Below are positions 1 through 8,685 of a DNA stretch of 43,066 nucleotides, in pieces. Under the pieces are notes generated by a model. That model ran no database searches. It had not been told where the DNA came from and saw only the letters and a list, made by a program, of their open reading frames with translations. The position numbers and the translations under genes were made by a program. This DNA comes from Desulfobacterales bacterium HSG16 (GTDB taxonomy: Bacteria; Desulfobacterota; Desulfobacteria; Desulfobacterales; HSG16). The stretch spans positions 1 through 43,066 of the forward strand of contig JAUCGE010000016.1 in assembly GCA_030377965.1 (NCBI GenBank). The letters run 5' to 3'. The number at the start of each line of letters is the position of its first letter. The first letter of the stretch is position 1.

Positions 1-170
1 ATAAAGTATATTTGACGAACTTGATTCGTCTTACACGCGTGTGGGTATGGTCATCAGAACTTGATATAAAAGATTCCCAAGCCGCTGTCTTCGGCTTTGA
101 CGATGGCAACGAGTATTGGGATTTCCCAGATTATTACTATGACACCCGTGTTTTGCCTGTCCGCGGGTAA
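1..170 (+). CDS. C-terminal end of a DUF1566/Lcl-type protein (partial)
   Basis: Only the 3' end is in the window, read in the frame starting at base 3 and ending with TAA at 168-170. The last residues include VWSSEL, AAVFGFDDGNEYW and the ending VLPVRG. A WSS element, an aromatic and Gly-rich strand and a terminal VRG are the usual finish of the Lcl C-terminal domain (DUF1566), which occurs in secreted or surface proteins of unknown role. The rest of the gene, any signal peptide and the start lie outside the window. The family call rests on pattern recognition of about 55 residues. Confidence 0.6.
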   Translation, partial: KVYLTNLIRLTRVWVWSSELDIKDSQAAVFGFDDGNEYWDFPDYYYDTRVLPVRG

Positions 171-511
171 ATTTGACCATTTGTATATTTGGATTTTGAT
201 TATTTCAACGCATTAGGCAATGTACATTTTTCGAAAATCGTTAAAAAAATCAATGCCTGGTTTATCTTGGGAGATATTGCTGATACGAGGTTCCTCCCGT
301 AGCCTTTTTTTAGATGCGACATTTCCCCCTGATCCCCCAAATCACCCGTAATCCCAGTTCAAGACAATGACCATTTGCTATATACCTACCCAATAATTTA
401 TTGATATTTTTTTTAAAGGGAAATAGATTATTATCAAGAAGCTGGTTCATCGGAAAAAGTTAAAAAATATACTGTTAAAAATTTCTGAATCAGAATTTAC
501 AGGATTAAAGG
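171..511. other. Non-coding stretch between the Lcl fragment and the receiver cluster
   Basis: No convincing gene is seen here. A small GAGG/CCTC hairpin followed by a run of seven T lies near 290-313 and could end the preceding gene. The last third is occupied by a dispersed repeat, listed separately, that runs into the following reading frame. Confidence 0.5.
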
Positions 512-523
512 ATGGACAGGATT
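386..523 (+). repeat. Dispersed repeat, left copy
   Basis: This segment matches, in reverse complement, the sequence at 30679-30785. Shared blocks include CTACCCAATA, a block around TCAAGAAGCTGG, CATCGGAAAAA, TATACTGTTAAAAATTTCTG, AATCAGAATTT, and AGGATTAAAG followed by ATGGACAGGATT. The left copy has about 32 extra bases after CTACCCAATA. The repeat extends over the ATG used by the downstream kinase fragment, so the first codons of that frame are repeat sequence. Confidence 0.85.
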
Positions 524-1333
524 CTGAAAATTGAAGTTTCACTTGATCCGAAATTGCCGATAATACTCGCAGACAGCCGGAAGTGCAAACAGGTTATGCT
601 CAACCTGCTTTCCAATGCTTTGAAATACACACCGAATGAAGGCATGATCAAAGTCAGTGCCAAATTGGAAAAAAACTCATACATCAGGATAGAAGTCAGT
701 GATACCGGTATCGGGATTGAAGACCATGAAATCGATAATATTTTTTCCGAATTCCATCAGGCGGATCGTATAAGGGATCAGCAGCTTGGTGGTACGGGAA
801 TCGGGCTTGCTCTGACACGAAGGCTGGTCGAACTGCACGGGGGAGAAATCGGTGTTAAGAGCATTCACGGAAAAGGAAGTGTGTTCTGGTTCACCCTGAT
901 TGCAAAAAAATACTCGGTTATTGAACCTTCCGAAGAGCAAGAGGAAACAGTATTGAAAAAAAATGTTATTGGGGTTCATCGTATTCTTGTCGTCGAAGAT
1001 AATGATGTGAACCTGGCAATGATTCTTGATATGTTGAGCATTCAAAAACATAATATAGCCGTTGCCAGAAATGGTCTGGAGGCCATCGAAATTGCTCAGT
1101 CGTTTGAGCCGGAACTTATATTGATGGATATCCGTATGCCCGTTATGGGCGGTCTGGAGGCCACTAAGCGGTTACGGAATATACCAGGGTTTGCCGATAC
1201 CCCGATTATTGCACTGACTGCCAGTACAGGATCGGACGCTGAAGATCAACAGATAGCAGCAGGCTGTATAGAGCATCTGGCCAAACCGATTCAGTCAAAA
1301 GAATTGTTTGCAGCACTTAACAGGCATCTTTAA
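512..1333 (+). CDS. N-terminally truncated hybrid histidine kinase (ATPase + receiver)
   Basis: The 273-residue frame begins in the middle of a kinase. Residues 1-130 are a HATPase domain with an N-box (LNLLSNALKYTP), a G1 box (DTGIGI) and a G2 box (GGTGIGLAL). Residues 155-273 are a receiver domain with the phospho-acceptor Asp in LILMDIRMP. It aligns with the membrane kinase encoded at 1802-4054 only from the region just before the N-box. The dimerisation/phospho-acceptor His domain and any sensor are missing. The ATG and next few codons lie in the dispersed repeat, so the 5' part was probably lost when the repeat arrived or recombined. There is no good ribosome site. It is probably a remnant, although the remaining domains look intact. 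Confidence 0.8.
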   Translation: MDRILKIEVSLDPKLPIILADSRKCKQVMLNLLSNALKYTPNEGMIKVSAKLEKNSYIRIEVSDTGIGIEDHEIDNIFSEFHQADRIRDQQLGGTGIGLALTRRLVELHGGEIGVKSIHGKGSVFWFTLIAKKYSVIEPSEEQEETVLKKNVIGVHRILVVEDNDVNLAMILDMLSIQKHNIAVARNGLEAIEIAQSFEPELILMDIRMPVMGGLEATKRLRNIPGFADTPIIALTASTGSDAEDQQIAAGCIEHLAKPIQSKELFAALNRHL

Positions 1334-1392
1334 AATTTGAGCGGAACTATGATCAAAACCAGGATTTGCAATAAAAAAGGAGAAAAAAAATC

Positions 1393-1782
1393 ATGACAGA
1401 GAGCAGTCTTCCCACCGGTCGCAGAATTCTTATAGCTGAAGATAACGATGTCAATCTGGAGCTGATTTGTGACATGCTGAGTATTCACGGACACGAACTA
1501 ATTATCGCAAGAAACGGTCAGGAGGCGGTTGATATGGCAAGATCACATATGCCGGAACTTATATTGATGGATATGCGTATGCCTGTAATTGACGGAATGG
1601 AGGCAACTCGGCAACTGAAAAATATGCCTGAATTTGCAGACATTCCTATCATTGCCCTGACTGCCAGTGCAGACCAGAGTTCTATTGAGCGACAAATCGG
1701 TGCAGACTGTGTCGAGCATCTGGGCAAGCCGATCCAGACAAAAGAATTGTTCGCAGCTATTGCCAGGAATCTTAAAGGTTGA
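1393..1782 (+). CDS. Single-domain response regulator (CheY-like receiver)
   Basis: The 129-residue protein is a lone receiver domain. The acidic pocket is in IAEDNDVN, the phospho-acceptor Asp in LILMDMRMP, the conserved Thr in ALTAS, and the Lys in LGKPIQ. There is no output domain, so it would act as a phosphate shuttle or sink or by protein contact. An AAAAAAGGAG stretch precedes the ATG. It closely resembles the receivers fused to the kinases on either side, which suggests duplication within the cluster. The next gene starts 19 bases after its stop. Confidence 0.9.
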   Translation: MTESSLPTGRRILIAEDNDVNLELICDMLSIHGHELIIARNGQEAVDMARSHMPELILMDMRMPVIDGMEATRQLKNMPEFADIPIIALTASADQSSIERQIGADCVEHLGKPIQTKELFAAIARNLKG

Positions 1783-1801
1783 AAATCTGTTACGGGAGAA
1801 T

Positions 1802-4054
1802 ATGCTGAAAATGAATGTCAAAAAAAAGAATATCATTGTTTGCATTGCTGTGATTTTTATCCCCTTGATAATTTTCGGTATTCTTGTCTTTAATGAATCA
1901 ACCGAAACAATCATGTCTTATGCTGCTGAAACAGGGAGCGTCAGGGCGGATAATGACATCAAACATCTGAAAAATATTTTTGTAATATATGCCCTGGCAA
2001 CAGGCTTTATTGCCGCCTGTCTGTCAATTTTAGCTTTCAGTTTCATCTCCGAATCAGATAAACAGCCCAGGCAGACAGAAGATGGCTTGGATAAGAGTTT
2101 GGATATATACCGAAAAATAATTGCAGACTCACCGGTCGGCATATCAATTTATGATGAATCCGGACAATGCGTTGAAGCCAATGATTCCGCAGCCAAAATT
2201 ATCGGAGCCACAAAAGGACAGATCCTTGCCCAGAATTACTATAAAATCGACTCATGGAAAAAATCTGGATTGTTCGATAAAGCCAGAAAAGCCGTGGAAG
2301 AACGCTCAACCATGCGCCATCTGCTGACAGTCAAATCAAGTTTTGGAAAGGATATATCTCTTGATTGTTACCTGGTTCCCTTTGAGTCAAAAGGGTTGTT
2401 TCTTATGATGCATGATATCACCGACCGCATGAAATCTGAGGAGGAAATCAGAAATTCGCATGAAATTTTACAGGTCATTCTGGATACCATGCCCCTCGGA
2501 GTTTTAATAACCGACAGGGACAACAGGATTCGCAGGGCCAATAAATATATTCTTGATTTTCTCGGGTGCAGATCAGATGAGGAGTTATCAGCTCATAAGC
2601 TATCGGAAAAAATATGCCGGGATTTTGTCTGCTCAATTGATAACGACAAGCGTTATCCTGCAGATTCAGGACAGAAGACGAACATATCCGAACAAGTGTT
2701 CCCGGATAGTGAAGGAAATCAGATCACCTTGATGGAAACTGTTTCGCAAATAAGGCTGCCGGGAGAAAATGAGGATGTTTTTTTAGGAACGTTAGTGGAC
2801 ATTTCAGATCGGAAAAGGCTGGAGCAGGAACTGGCAGAAAAGCGCAGCAATCTTGAACAGGCTGTTGCCGAACGAACTTCGGATTTACGTGAATCCCTGA
2901 AAAAAGTTGAAGATGCAAAACTGCAAATGGAAGAAGCAGGTCGATCCAAATCCCGCTTTCTTTCATCCATGAGCCATGAACTGCGTACTCCGCTGAACGG
3001 AATTCTCGGATTTGCAGACCTGCTGGACGGCAGATTCTTCGGCCCTCTCAATGAAAAACAGATAAAATATGTTCACATGATAGATGAGAGTGGCAAAAAA
3101 CTTTTAACTCTTATCAATAACCTGCTCGATATGGCAAAAATCGACGCGGGCGCTATGGGACTTGAACTGACCGGAGTTTCACCCGGAGAATTCATTGATG
3201 CGGCAGCATCTTTAATGATGGCCCAGTTCAAAAAGAAAAATATCAATCTGGAAGTATCCGTGGACACGGATCTCTCGTCCATAACCGCTGATTACCGCAA
3301 ATGCAGACAGATCATGTTCAACCTTCTTTCCAATGCACTTAAATTTACGCCAGAAGACGGACATGTCAGAATTCATGCTGTTAAAGATAAAAACTCTCAT
3401 CTCAGAATCACAGTGAGTGATACTGGTTCAGGGATAGAATCCCATGAGATAGATGAAATTTTTTCCGAATTCAGCCAGACAGCACGAGTACGGGAAGAAA
3501 AGATAGGTGGAGTGGGAATCGGGCTTGCCCTTACACGCCGGATGGTTGAGATGCATGGAGGCGAAATCGGTGTCAGGAGCGAGTCAGGGAAAGGCAGCGA
3601 TTTCTGGTTCACCCTGCCGATAAAAAAGCTGTCGATAAAAAATGGGAACATGAAAACAGATGGAGATCAAAAAGATATAACACCCAAAGGCCGCTGCATC
3701 CTGGTAGCCGAAGACAATGAAGTCAACCAGGCAATGATTCTCGATATGCTGAGTATTCATGACCATGATGTGGTGCTTGCAAAAAACGGCAAAGAAGCAA
3801 TCGATTTTACCATAGCCCGAAAACCGGAATTAATCTTCATGGATATGCGAATGCCGGTAATGGGCGGACTGGAAGCAGTCAAACAGTTACGGAAAATGCC
3901 CGAGTTTGCAACAGAGCCTCCCATCATCGCCCTGACTGCCAGTACCGGATCGGAAGCTGAAGAAAAACATATAGAAGCAGGCTGCACCGAACATCTGGGA
4001 AAACCGATTCAATCAAAAGAATTGTTTGCGGCACTTGAGCGGCATTTAAAATAA
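1802..4054 (+). CDS. Membrane-bound hybrid PAS histidine kinase with receiver
   Basis: This is a roughly 750-residue sensor kinase. Two N-terminal membrane helices (about 8-30 and 56-80) enclose a short periplasmic loop. Two PAS-type sensor regions (about 105-215 and 225-340) and a coiled coil follow. The HisKA domain has the phospho-acceptor His near 392 in MSHELRTPLNG. The HATPase has an N-box (LLSNALKFTP), DTGSGI and GGVGIGLAL. The C-terminal receiver has its Asp near 681 in LIFMDMRMP. The frame is open further upstream, but ATG at 1802 follows GGGAG and gives a normal membrane N-terminus. An upstream start would overlap the preceding gene by more than 100 bases. It is the only full-length membrane sensor in the cluster, so it is the best candidate phosphodonor for the neighbouring receivers. 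Confidence 0.9.
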   Translation: MLKMNVKKKNIIVCIAVIFIPLIIFGILVFNESTETIMSYAAETGSVRADNDIKHLKNIFVIYALATGFIAACLSILAFSFISESDKQPRQTEDGLDKSLDIYRKIIADSPVGISIYDESGQCVEANDSAAKIIGATKGQILAQNYYKIDSWKKSGLFDKARKAVEERSTMRHLLTVKSSFGKDISLDCYLVPFESKGLFLMMHDITDRMKSEEEIRNSHEILQVILDTMPLGVLITDRDNRIRRANKYILDFLGCRSDEELSAHKLSEKICRDFVCSIDNDKRYPADSGQKTNISEQVFPDSEGNQITLMETVSQIRLPGENEDVFLGTLVDISDRKRLEQELAEKRSNLEQAVAERTSDLRESLKKVEDAKLQMEEAGRSKSRFLSSMSHELRTPLNGILGFADLLDGRFFGPLNEKQIKYVHMIDESGKKLLTLINNLLDMAKIDAGAMGLELTGVSPGEFIDAAASLMMAQFKKKNINLEVSVDTDLSSITADYRKCRQIMFNLLSNALKFTPEDGHVRIHAVKDKNSHLRITVSDTGSGIESHEIDEIFSEFSQTARVREEKIGGVGIGLALTRRMVEMHGGEIGVRSESGKGSDFWFTLPIKKLSIKNGNMKTDGDQKDITPKGRCILVAEDNEVNQAMILDMLSIHDHDVVLAKNGKEAIDFTIARKPELIFMDMRMPVMGGLEAVKQLRKMPEFATEPPIIALTASTGSEAEEKHIEAGCTEHLGKPIQSKELFAALERHLK

Positions 4055-4104
4055 GAACAGGACTATAAGAAAGGATTGCCACTGCCAGGGAGAATGAAAA
4101 AAAT

Positions 4105-5211
4105 ATGGTAAATTCGGCAAATATTCTGATTGTTGATGACAACAAGGTAAACCGGGAGGTTCTCAAAGACCTGACCTTTACCATCGAACATACTCCTGTT
4201 CTTGCTGAAAACGGCGCTCTGGCGATTGCCCGGATAAAAAAAGAGCATCCGGACATCGTGCTGCTCGATATTCTCATGCCGGTAATGGACGGATATGAAG
4301 TTCTGGATCACATGAAAGGTGACACAGATCTGCGCCATATTCCCATAATCATGATTTCCGCTGTTGATGAGATGGACAGTGTTGTACAATGCATTGAAAA
4401 AGGAGCTGACGATTACCTGATAAAGCCATTCAACCCGATCCTGCTCAAAGCCAGGATCAGTGCCTGCCTGGAAAAAAAACGCCTGCGCGACAAGGAAGAA
4501 GAATATCGGCATCAGATCGAAGAATATAACCAGAACCTCTCAGAAGCATATGAAAATCTGCAACAGGAATACGAAGCCCGCATACTGGCGGAAAAAAAAC
4601 TGAAAAAAATCAGAAGAAGCGTATTTGCATTCATTTTTGTCTTCCTCTTCATTTTGTCCTATGCGGTGTTTGAAAACGTTCATCAGTTTCTGGCTGTCAC
4701 AAAACCGATACATGGCCAGATACTGGTTGCAGGTCCCAGCATGCCTGTTCACGAGGCAGAGCGTGTGGCAGAAGAGTTTCGGCAAGGAAATTACAAACTT
4801 ATAATAACTACCGGAGAAATATCGAAAAATAAAAAGGTAAGCATTCATGCCAGATCGTTTGCCGCTGCCCTTGAAAAAGCAGGCTTTGATCCTAAGCAGA
4901 TAAAAATATTATCCTTTCCCAAAGTGGAAAAAGACAGAACCTATACATCTGCTGCGATGTTAAAACAATGGCTCAAGACCACAGATTTGTCCGTAAAAGC
5001 GATTAACGTATATTCGCACGGACCTCATGCCAGGCGGACATGGCTGTTATACGAATATGTCTTCGAGCCTGAAATCAAGACAGGTATTATCTCAGCAGAT
5101 AATAATACCTATAATCCGCAGACATGGTGGAAAACAAGCAATGGTGTACGTACCACCTTGAATGAGGCCATTGCCTATATGTACGCCAGATTGATATTCA
5201 GGCCAGATTGA
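4105..5211 (+). CDS. Receiver domain-coiled coil-membrane helix-DUF218 fusion protein
   Basis: The 368-residue protein has an N-terminal receiver (1-125, Asp55 in IVLLDILMP, Lys in LIKPF), a charged coiled coil (about 128-168), one membrane helix (about 173-192) and a C-terminal DUF218/YdcF/SanA-like domain (about 205-368). Features of that family are ILVAGPSM at the start of the fold, TTGE, SHGPHARRT, and the ending TWWKTSNGVR. Relatives such as SanA and ElyC are envelope-associated and linked to cell-wall integrity. The expected topology is a cytoplasmic receiver with a periplasmic DUF218 domain. The receiver closely resembles those of the REC-kinase and REC-HD-GYP proteins downstream. The fusion is unusual and no function is established for it. 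Confidence 0.8.
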   Translation: MVNSANILIVDDNKVNREVLKDLTFTIEHTPVLAENGALAIARIKKEHPDIVLLDILMPVMDGYEVLDHMKGDTDLRHIPIIMISAVDEMDSVVQCIEKGADDYLIKPFNPILLKARISACLEKKRLRDKEEEYRHQIEEYNQNLSEAYENLQQEYEARILAEKKLKKIRRSVFAFIFVFLFILSYAVFENVHQFLAVTKPIHGQILVAGPSMPVHEAERVAEEFRQGNYKLIITTGEISKNKKVSIHARSFAAALEKAGFDPKQIKILSFPKVEKDRTYTSAAMLKQWLKTTDLSVKAINVYSHGPHARRTWLLYEYVFEPEIKTGIISADNNTYNPQTWWKTSNGVRTTLNEAIAYMYARLIFRPD

Positions 5212-5218
5212 TGGTGCA

Positions 5219-5257
5219 GTTCAAAAAATCTTTGCAGGTGTTGCAAAATTTTTGAAC
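5219..5257 (+). terminator. Imperfect hairpin after the REC-DUF218 gene
   Basis: GTTCAAAAAATCTTTGCA pairs imperfectly with TTGCAAAATTTTTGAAC across a four-base loop. A smaller CAGGT/ACCTG hairpin follows directly. It begins within ten bases of the preceding stop codon. There is no clean T-run, so termination or RNA processing are both possible. Confidence 0.4.
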
Positions 5258-5366
5258 AGGTGCTTAAATACCTGAAGAAAATTGCCATGCTCATCGTTCC
5301 GACCGACTGCCGGGAGATGAATATGTTAATAGCAGCAGAGTAACCGAAAACAGAAAAGGAAGTGAT

Positions 5367-6263
5367 ATGAATGTCCTTATTGTCGAAGATGATCCTGCTT
5401 CACGGGAATATCTTAAAGATACCATGGAAATGGAAGGTCACGATGCCCTGACAGCGGAAAACGGACAGATCGGTCTTGAACTTTACGCCAAATTCAAGCC
5501 GGATGTCGTGTTGACCGATATAGAAATGCCGGTCATGGATGGATTCGGGTTGCTGAAAGCAGTTCGCAAAAGGAACGAGGATTCTGTCATTATCATGATC
5601 ACAGCCCACGGCTCCGAAGAATATGCTGTGCAGGCACTCCGCCTGGGTGCGAACAATTATATAAACAAGCCTGTCCGCCATCATGAGTTACTCCCTCTTC
5701 TTCGAAAATATGAATCTATCGTTCAGAACAGGACAACAGGTGGTACTCTTCCTGGCGTGACAGTCCATCGGGAATATAAGATGAAATTTGATACTCGTTT
5801 CGATCTTATTCCGCAGGTTGCTGATTATATCGTATCAGAGACGGGTGACATGTTCAAGAAAAGCAAGCTCCTTGATTTACGACTGGCTCTGTACGAACTT
5901 CTGATAAACTCCGTGGAATACGGAAATCTCGAAATCACTGACAAAGAGAAAAGAGAAGCATTGAAAGCCGGCACACTGGCGAAGATTCATGAAAAACGTA
6001 TGACAATGCCTGATTTCGGACAGAGAAAAATCACTGTGGATTTCAAATTGGATTCAAGCGGCTGCGAATGGATAATATCCGATGAAGGAAAAGGTTTTGA
6101 CTGGAAGCCATATGTGGAAGGGCCGAACGAAGAAGAAGGACTTCTCTCGTTTTTATCCCATGGTCGCGGAATATTTATCAATATTCTGGAATTTAACGAA
6201 GTTGAATTTATCGGCGCTGGCAATGTGGTTCGCGTAAAAAAATTCCCGACTTTGCCGGAATGA
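5367..6263 (+). CDS. Receiver domain fused to an RsbW-like anti-sigma ATPase domain
   Basis: The 298-residue protein starts with a receiver (1-120, Asp in VVLTDIEMP, Lys in INKPV). Its C-terminal half (about 140-295) is a HATPase_c_2 domain of the RsbW/SpoIIAB type. The N-box is in YELLINSVEYGN, G1 is DEGKGFDW and G2 is GRGIFI, all intact. There is no His-containing dimerisation domain, so it is not a conventional kinase. Proteins of this class phosphorylate or bind partner-switching proteins that control sigma factors or other outputs. No anti-sigma antagonist or sigma factor is in the window. GGAAGTGAT precedes the start. Confidence 0.88.
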   Translation: MNVLIVEDDPASREYLKDTMEMEGHDALTAENGQIGLELYAKFKPDVVLTDIEMPVMDGFGLLKAVRKRNEDSVIIMITAHGSEEYAVQALRLGANNYINKPVRHHELLPLLRKYESIVQNRTTGGTLPGVTVHREYKMKFDTRFDLIPQVADYIVSETGDMFKKSKLLDLRLALYELLINSVEYGNLEITDKEKREALKAGTLAKIHEKRMTMPDFGQRKITVDFKLDSSGCEWIISDEGKGFDWKPYVEGPNEEEGLLSFLSHGRGIFINILEFNEVEFIGAGNVVRVKKFPTLPE

Positions 6264-6327
6264 GTTTTCAGTCAAAAATGTATAAAAATAAAAATGTGTT
6301 CGACACCTTATGGGAGGGAGAAAAAAC

Positions 6328-7554
6328 ATGACAGAGAAAGCGAATATTCTTATTGTCGATGATAACGATGTAAATATTGAGCTGCTCAGAGATATGGTAA
6401 CAGTACTCGGACATACATCAATTGCCGCTGAAAACGGTTCCATTGCTCTGGAAAAAATGAGTAAACAACCTCCAGACCTGGTTCTCCTTGATATCATCAT
6501 GCCCAAAATGAGCGGATATGAAGTTCTGTTCAAAATGAAAGACAGCGGATCTCCGTATTACGAAGACTTACATCATATTCCGGTCATCATGATTTCAGCC
6601 GTGGATGAGTTGAAAAGTGTTGCAAAATGCATTAGAATCGGCGCTGAAGACTATTTGATCAAACCCTTCGACCCTACACTTCTGACAGCCAGAATTCGCG
6701 CCTGTCTTGAAAAAAAACAGATGCACGATCAGGAGAAAAAATATAAAATACAATTACAAAAAGAGGTTCGAAAGAAGACCAGAGAGCTGTCCGACGCGTA
6801 CAAAAAACTTAAAATTCTTGACCAGGCAAAAAGCGATTTCCTTGATCTGATAGCCCATGAACTTCGTACTCCTCTGACAGGAGTGTTTGGAGCAGCCGAA
6901 ATCCTGTTCGATGATTTAGCAGATGACAAAATGCGGAAAAAATATCAAAAAATTTTTGAAAAATCAGCAGACAGACTGCTCTCAATTGTCGATGAGACAA
7001 TTTTGTTGACTCAAATAAAGCTTTCAGGTGAAATGTTCTCCTTCATGCCGAACCAGATACATATAATTTTGAAATCCGCTGCCGAACTGGCTTCCGACTT
7101 TGCTGCTTCACGACAAGTGAAAATCGGCAAAGTGCCGGAGAGCGAAGATCTGATACTCTGTGACGGTAACCTTTTTGCCAAGGCTATAGCATCAATTATC
7201 GAAACGGCTGTAAAATTATCGACTAAAGATAATATTATCAAACTGTCGTGCGATAATACGGAAAACGCATTCCGCATAGGTATCCATACGACTGGTCTTA
7301 CAATTCCGGAAAAAGATATTCCCAAGTTTTTTGAAGTCTTTCCAAAACGCGAACTGCATATTGCCGGCGGAAACATTGGTCTCGGACCGGCTCTGGCCAA
7401 AAGTATCATAAAGCTGTTCGATGGATCAGTCACAGTGGAAAATATCGAGGGCGCTTCTTTTACGATTGAAATACCAAAGACCGAAAAACTGCATCTGAAT
7501 AAAAAAGATGGCGCTTATCTGTTGAAATCAGTGAAAAAAGGAGAAGATACATGA
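6328..7554 (+). CDS. Receiver-histidine kinase with degenerate ATPase domain
   Basis: ATG at 6328 is chosen because GGGAGG lies just upstream. Read this way the protein has 408 residues. An N-terminal receiver (Asp in LVLLDIIMP) is followed by a coiled coil and a HisKA domain with an intact His near 177 in IAHELRTPL. The ATPase domain is altered. The N-box Asn is replaced by Glu near 292 (IIETAVKLS). The G1 box reads HTTGLTIP, so the Asp and second Gly of DxGxG are gone. The G2-like segment is GGNIGLGPALA. ATP binding is therefore doubtful, and the protein may be a phosphotransfer or scaffold protein. Its stop overlaps the next start as ATGA, indicating translational coupling. Confidence 0.85.
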   Translation: MTEKANILIVDDNDVNIELLRDMVTVLGHTSIAAENGSIALEKMSKQPPDLVLLDIIMPKMSGYEVLFKMKDSGSPYYEDLHHIPVIMISAVDELKSVAKCIRIGAEDYLIKPFDPTLLTARIRACLEKKQMHDQEKKYKIQLQKEVRKKTRELSDAYKKLKILDQAKSDFLDLIAHELRTPLTGVFGAAEILFDDLADDKMRKKYQKIFEKSADRLLSIVDETILLTQIKLSGEMFSFMPNQIHIILKSAAELASDFAASRQVKIGKVPESEDLILCDGNLFAKAIASIIETAVKLSTKDNIIKLSCDNTENAFRIGIHTTGLTIPEKDIPKFFEVFPKRELHIAGGNIGLGPALAKSIIKLFDGSVTVENIEGASFTIEIPKTEKLHLNKKDGAYLLKSVKKGEDT

Positions 7555-8654
7555 CAGTTGCTGCCGCAAGGATTCTCATAGTCGATGACATGGAAGCAAA
7601 TCGAGATATCTTAAACGATCTGCTGATTACTTCAGGGTATACTCCAATCCTTGCGGAAAACGGTTCCCTGGCAATGGCTGAAATCAAGAAACAGCCTCCG
7701 GACATTGTTCTTTTAGATATCATGATGCCTGTAATGGATGGTTATGAAGTTCTGGATCGAATCAAAAGCGACTCAGACCTGCGTCATATTCCAGTCATCA
7801 TGATTTCAGCCTTTGACGAAACGGAAAGTGTGGTTCGATGTATCCGAAACGGAGCGGAAGATTATCTGATAAAACCCTTTAACCCAACTCTTCTCAATGC
7901 CAGAATCAGTTCATGTCTTGAAAGAAAGCGTATGCACGATCGGGAACAGGAATATCTTATTAAAATCGAAGGTTATAATAAAAATCTGAAAAAAATAGTT
8001 CGTGAGCAGGTTGAAGAAATTGCTGCTGGCCAGATGTCCACAATTTTTGCAATGGCGAAGCTGGCCGAATCCCGAGACCCGGAAACCGGTGAGCATCTTT
8101 TGAGGATGCGTGAATATGTAAAAATTGTTGCTCAAAAACTTCAAAGGGTTTCCAGATACACACAGACAATAAATGACGATTTTATAAAAAATATCTTTGA
8201 AGCCGCCCCTCTTCATGACATTGGAAAAGTGGGAGTCGCTGATAAAATACTGCTCAAACCCGGAAGATTATTACAGGAAGAGTTCGATTTAATGAAACAA
8301 CACACGACTATCGGAGCAAATCAGTTGAGGGAAGTATATCAACAGCACCCCAAAAATGACTTCGTGCGAATCGGTATTGAAATTGCAGGGAGCCATCATG
8401 AAAAATGGGATGGTAATGGATATCCTCTTGGTCTTGTCGGTGAAAAGATTCCACTGGCAGGAAGAATTTTAGCGATAGGTGACGTTTATGATGCATTGAC
8501 CTCCAAGCGTGTCTATAAAGATGCCTATTCACATGAAAAGAGTAAAAAAATCATACTCAAAGACAGCGGGGGGCATTTCGATCCGGATATAGTGGAAGCC
8601 TTTGTTGCAGCTGAATATGAGTTCATTGATATCTACAAACGCTATGCAGACTGA
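7551..8654 (+). CDS. Receiver-HD-GYP cyclic-di-GMP phosphodiesterase
   Basis: The 367-residue protein joins a receiver (1-125, Asp in IVLLDIMMP) to an HD-GYP domain (about 155-360). Visible motifs are GEHLLRMREYV, the HD pair in LHDIGKVGV, KPGRL, HHEKWDGNGYP and GDVYDALTSKR. This is the full signature of cyclic-di-GMP phosphodiesterases that bind metal through the HD residues. It would convert a phosphorylation signal into a fall in c-di-GMP. It overlaps the preceding REC-kinase by ATGA and is the last gene of the receiver cluster. Confidence 0.93.
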   Translation: MTVAAARILIVDDMEANRDILNDLLITSGYTPILAENGSLAMAEIKKQPPDIVLLDIMMPVMDGYEVLDRIKSDSDLRHIPVIMISAFDETESVVRCIRNGAEDYLIKPFNPTLLNARISSCLERKRMHDREQEYLIKIEGYNKNLKKIVREQVEEIAAGQMSTIFAMAKLAESRDPETGEHLLRMREYVKIVAQKLQRVSRYTQTINDDFIKNIFEAAPLHDIGKVGVADKILLKPGRLLQEEFDLMKQHTTIGANQLREVYQQHPKNDFVRIGIEIAGSHHEKWDGNGYPLGLVGEKIPLAGRILAIGDVYDALTSKRVYKDAYSHEKSKKIILKDSGGHFDPDIVEAFVAAEYEFIDIYKRYAD

Positions 8655-8663
8655 CACGCAGAG

Positions 8664-8685
8664 ATCCCTGGAAACTTCCAGGGAT
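8664..8685 (+). terminator. Perfect hairpin after the receiver cluster
   Basis: ATCCCTGGAA and TTCCAGGGAT form a perfect inverted repeat nine bases after the stop of the HD-GYP gene. A run of T is not present directly downstream, so this is a terminator candidate rather than a textbook one. Confidence 0.5.

Noticed and set aside
1667-1801. Extension of the membrane kinase to an upstream ATG at 1667
   Set aside because: It would overlap the lone receiver gene by more than 100 bases, and its residues have no family likeness. ATG at 1802 has a ribosome site and a normal membrane N-terminus.
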